64,000 nt of DNA from an uncultured bacterium (GTDB lineage Bacteria; Planctomycetota; UBA1135; GCA-002686595): positions 1 to 64,000 of the forward strand of contig CALEMP010000204.1 of assembly GCA_937910685.1 (NCBI GenBank), given 5' to 3'. Each line of letters begins with the position of its first letter. The stretch's first letter is position 1. Of the stretch, positions 62,188 through 64,000 are shown in pieces. The position numbers and the translations under genes were made by a program. A model generated the notes under the pieces. The model saw only the letters and a program-made list of their open reading frames with translations, made no database searches and was not told where the DNA came from.

Positions 62188-63206
62188 GATTTGCTCGTCA
62201 GTTGTTCGGGGGTTTCACGTTTGCCCAGGGGGGAGGGGCCCCCAGGGGCGGAAGAACTCTCGCGCTCTTCAGTGCTGCCGTCGCGGGTCATGACCCGGAA
62301 GACATCATCGAGGCGTCCCGGGTCTACGAAAAGGTGCTCTACCTGCCAGCCTCGCTGGCTGATCAGGGCGGTGACGGGAGCCAGCAAAGCTTGCTTGTCC
62401 CGGGGAAAAATGCGCATGGCGTTATTGCCGTCGGTAGTTTCGATGGGTTGCACCGAATCAACTCCGTTGATGCCTTCAATCGCGCGGCCTGCACCCTCGG
62501 ACGAGCCGGTCAGGTGCAATTCGATGGAGTTGAAGAACCGCGAGCGCTTGCGCAACTCCACGGGCGTGCCATCAAATCGTAGGCGGCCTTCGGCCATAAT
62601 CGTGGCCCGTGTGCAAACCGCCTCGACCTCTTCCAGGATGTGCGTCGAGAGCACGACCACCTTGTCTGCGCTCATCTCGTGGATCAGAGCGCGCACCTGG
62701 GCTTTTTGGTTGGGGTCGAGTCCGTCGGTGGGCTCGTCGAGCACCAGTACCGGCGGGTCATGCAGGATCGCTTGGGCCAAGCCGACCCGTCGCTTGAATC
62801 CTTTGGAAAGGGTTTCGATCCGTTGGTTCATCACCCCGCCAAGTTCCGTGCGCTCGATGGCGCGACCGATGGCGGTCTTGCGCGCCTGGCCGGTAAGCCC
62901 CCGTGCAGCTGCGCAAAATCCCAGCAGACCACGAGGGGTCATGTCTGGATAGAGGGGCGCACCCTCGGGCAGATACCCCATGCAGGCCTGGGCTTCACGG
63001 GTTTGTTGGACCACGTCATAGTCCAGCACCGTGATCTTGCCCTCGGTAGGGGGCAAGAACCCGGTGATCATTTTCATGGTGGTGGACTTGCCGGCCCCGT
63101 TGGGTCCGAGGAAGCCGAGCACCTCACCGCGCTGGATGGACAGGGAGAGTCCATCCACCGCATGGAGGGAGCCAAAGCGTTTGGAAAGTTTGACGAGTTC
63201 GATCAT
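62184..63206 (-). CDS. ABC transporter ATPase, GldA-like (copy 2)
   Basis: The 340-residue ATPase has Walker A GPNGAGKST, signature LSKGFKRRVGLAQAILHDPP, Walker B VLVLDEPTDGLDP, and H-loop VVLSTHIL. It lacks the long C-terminal extension of copy 1; instead the last 50 residues contain Ser/Pro stretches. It heads the second operon, transcribed toward 58126. The two ATPases are clearly paralogous but not nearly identical, so the duplication is old or the copies were acquired separately. Confidence 0.93.
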   Translation of the reverse strand: MIELVKLSKRFGSLHAVDGLSLSIQRGEVLGFLGPNGAGKSTTMKMITGFLPPTEGKITVLDYDVVQQTREAQACMGYLPEGAPLYPDMTPRGLLGFCAAARGLTGQARKTAIGRAIERTELGGVMNQRIETLSKGFKRRVGLAQAILHDPPVLVLDEPTDGLDPNQKAQVRALIHEMSADKVVVLSTHILEEVEAVCTRATIMAEGRLRFDGTPVELRKRSRFFNSIELHLTGSSEGAGRAIEGINGVDSVQPIETTDGNNAMRIFPRDKQALLAPVTALISQRGWQVEHLFVDPGRLDDVFRVMTRDGSTEERESSSAPGGPSPLGKRETPEQLTSKS

Positions 63207-63371
63207 GGCCGTTGGAGTAGGCGCCAGAGGCTGCGTCAGGGGCCAGGTCTGTGGGGCAGAGTCCTGGCAGGAGCCGTTCTGGAGGGGATTAGAGCCCCCC
63301 TTTTAGCGCTTAGAGGGCCTGAGGTCCAGCCCCGAGTTATCCTTGAGACCCTAGCTTCTGATTTGACGGAC

Positions 63372-64000
63372 TCAGCGGGCGGAGCCGAGGGTGACCCCTA
63401 CGTTTTGGGTTTCCCCATCGCGCACAAAGGTCACTTGGACCTGATCCCCAGGCTTGCGCTGCCCAAGGACATCGAGCAAGTCGTCGGCATTTCTGATCGT
63501 CTCCCTGTCAATGGCAATGATGCGGTCAAATGTGGAGTTCTCGCTGGATCCTTGTTTGAGTCCCGTGAAGCCCGTGAGTTTCTTGAACCCTGCCTGCTCG
63601 GCCCCGCCTCCCTTTAAGACCGCGTCCACAATCACCCCCTCCAAGCCCAAGCTATCGAGGAACCCATCATCCAACATCAAGATGCCCAACACGGCACGTC
63701 CCGCATCCACAGGCATTTCCCCTGCAATGATCTTGGGCACGACCCTGTTGATCAGATCCACGGGCACCGCGAAGCCAACGCCGCTGCTCCCGTTGGTTTG
63801 GGAGTGGATCGCAGTGTTGATGCCAATCAGCCTTCCACTGATGTCCAGCAGGGCGCCCCCGGAGTTCCCCGGGTTGATCGCCGCATCGGTCTGAATGACC
63901 CCTTCCATGCGCAACTTCTGGTCGGTTTCAATCAAACGATTCAAGCCGCTGATGACTCCCTTGGAAAGGGAACCATCCAGGCCAAAAGGGTTACCGATGG
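63372..64000 (-). CDS. HtrA/Deg serine protease, C-terminal part (5' end outside window)
   Basis: The frame stays open to the window end, so the N-terminus (signal, His and Asp of the triad) is outside. Visible are the segment before the catalytic site (IGNPFGLDGSLSKGVISGLNR), the catalytic Ser in INPGNSGGALLD, and GVGFAVPVDLINRVVPKI. A C-terminal PDZ domain follows (VLGILMLDDGFLDSLGLEGVIVDAV, then DRIIAIDRETIRNADDLLDVLG). It would degrade or refold misfolded envelope proteins. No other stress gene is adjacent. Confidence 0.94.
   Translation of the reverse strand, partial: IGNPFGLDGSLSKGVISGLNRLIETDQKLRMEGVIQTDAAINPGNSGGALLDISGRLIGINTAIHSQTNGSSGVGFAVPVDLINRVVPKIIAGEMPVDAGRAVLGILMLDDGFLDSLGLEGVIVDAVLKGGGAEQAGFKKLTGFTGLKQGSSENSTFDRIIAIDRETIRNADDLLDVLGQRKPGDQVQVTFVRDGETQNVGVTLGSAR

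Noticed and set aside
61708-62952. Long plus-strand frame across the copy-2 ABC permease and ATPase genes
   Set aside because: It crosses two well-supported opposite-strand genes and has no recognisable domain.

Overview
The window looks like a chromosome segment from a marine or freshwater Planctomycetota bacterium, GC-rich (around 60 percent by eye). The indications are family-level: a Planctomycete-type CxxCH cytochrome domain fused to membrane helices, DUF1080 and sulfatase genes, FG-GAP/ASPIC repeat proteins, DUF4340 plus GldG-type ABC systems, secreted proteins with the YC-NSSG-LPxNQFGMF C-terminal module, and many starts without a Shine-Dalgarno sequence. No rRNA, tRNA, CRISPR array, insertion sequence or integrase was recognised.

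Layout. 1-2926: end of a hypothetical protein, then serS. 10811-2927 (minus): a seven-gene type II secretion operon, gspD-E-F-G-H-I-J. 11212-15881: nhaA, then an EIIA-like PTS protein coupled to a membrane/spermidine-synthase/TPR protein. 16932-15841: a TsaC-type synthase fused to a YwlE-like phosphatase. 17019-21295: histidine kinase, sigma-54 response regulator and dnaK with a possible sigma-54 promoter. 21296-25884: a gene-poor, AT-richer patch with small genes (including a 51-residue DUF1737 protein), then a Cys-rich secreted protein and a large single-pass protein. 30205-25885 (minus): GntR regulator, PIG-L deacetylase, HGSNAT-like acetyltransferase and sulfatase, probably a glycan-processing set.

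31430-30321 (minus) is the most striking locus. It is a TlpA/thioredoxin-like protein whose first active-site cysteine codon is an in-frame UGA, followed by a hairpin with a GGUC loop at the distance expected for a bacterial SECIS element. It is very probably a selenoprotein.

32649-38099: a four-gene GldA-F-G-DUF4340 ABC operon, paralogous to a second copy at 63206-58126 (minus). 38257-42289: mrfA-mrfB-like DNA repair pair, followed by a convergent HDOD gene. 44156-43269: cytochrome/DUF2231-like protein. 45296-52460: Gfo/Idh/MocA oxidoreductase, two paralogous secreted proteins, TIM-barrel isomerase, major facilitator transporter and DUF1080 lipoprotein, a plausible route for keto-sugar use. 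55867-52496: a large FG-GAP/ASPIC/TPR lipoprotein. 55942-57949: a SnoaL-like lipoprotein and a MATE-like transporter. 64000-63372: the C-terminal part of an HtrA/Deg protease.

The genes serve several functions: export (T2SS, two ABC systems), envelope and glycan handling (sulfatase, PIG-L, HGSNAT-like, DUF1080), and stress or redox quality control (DnaK, HtrA, Sec-thioredoxin, MrfAB, YwlE-like phosphatase).
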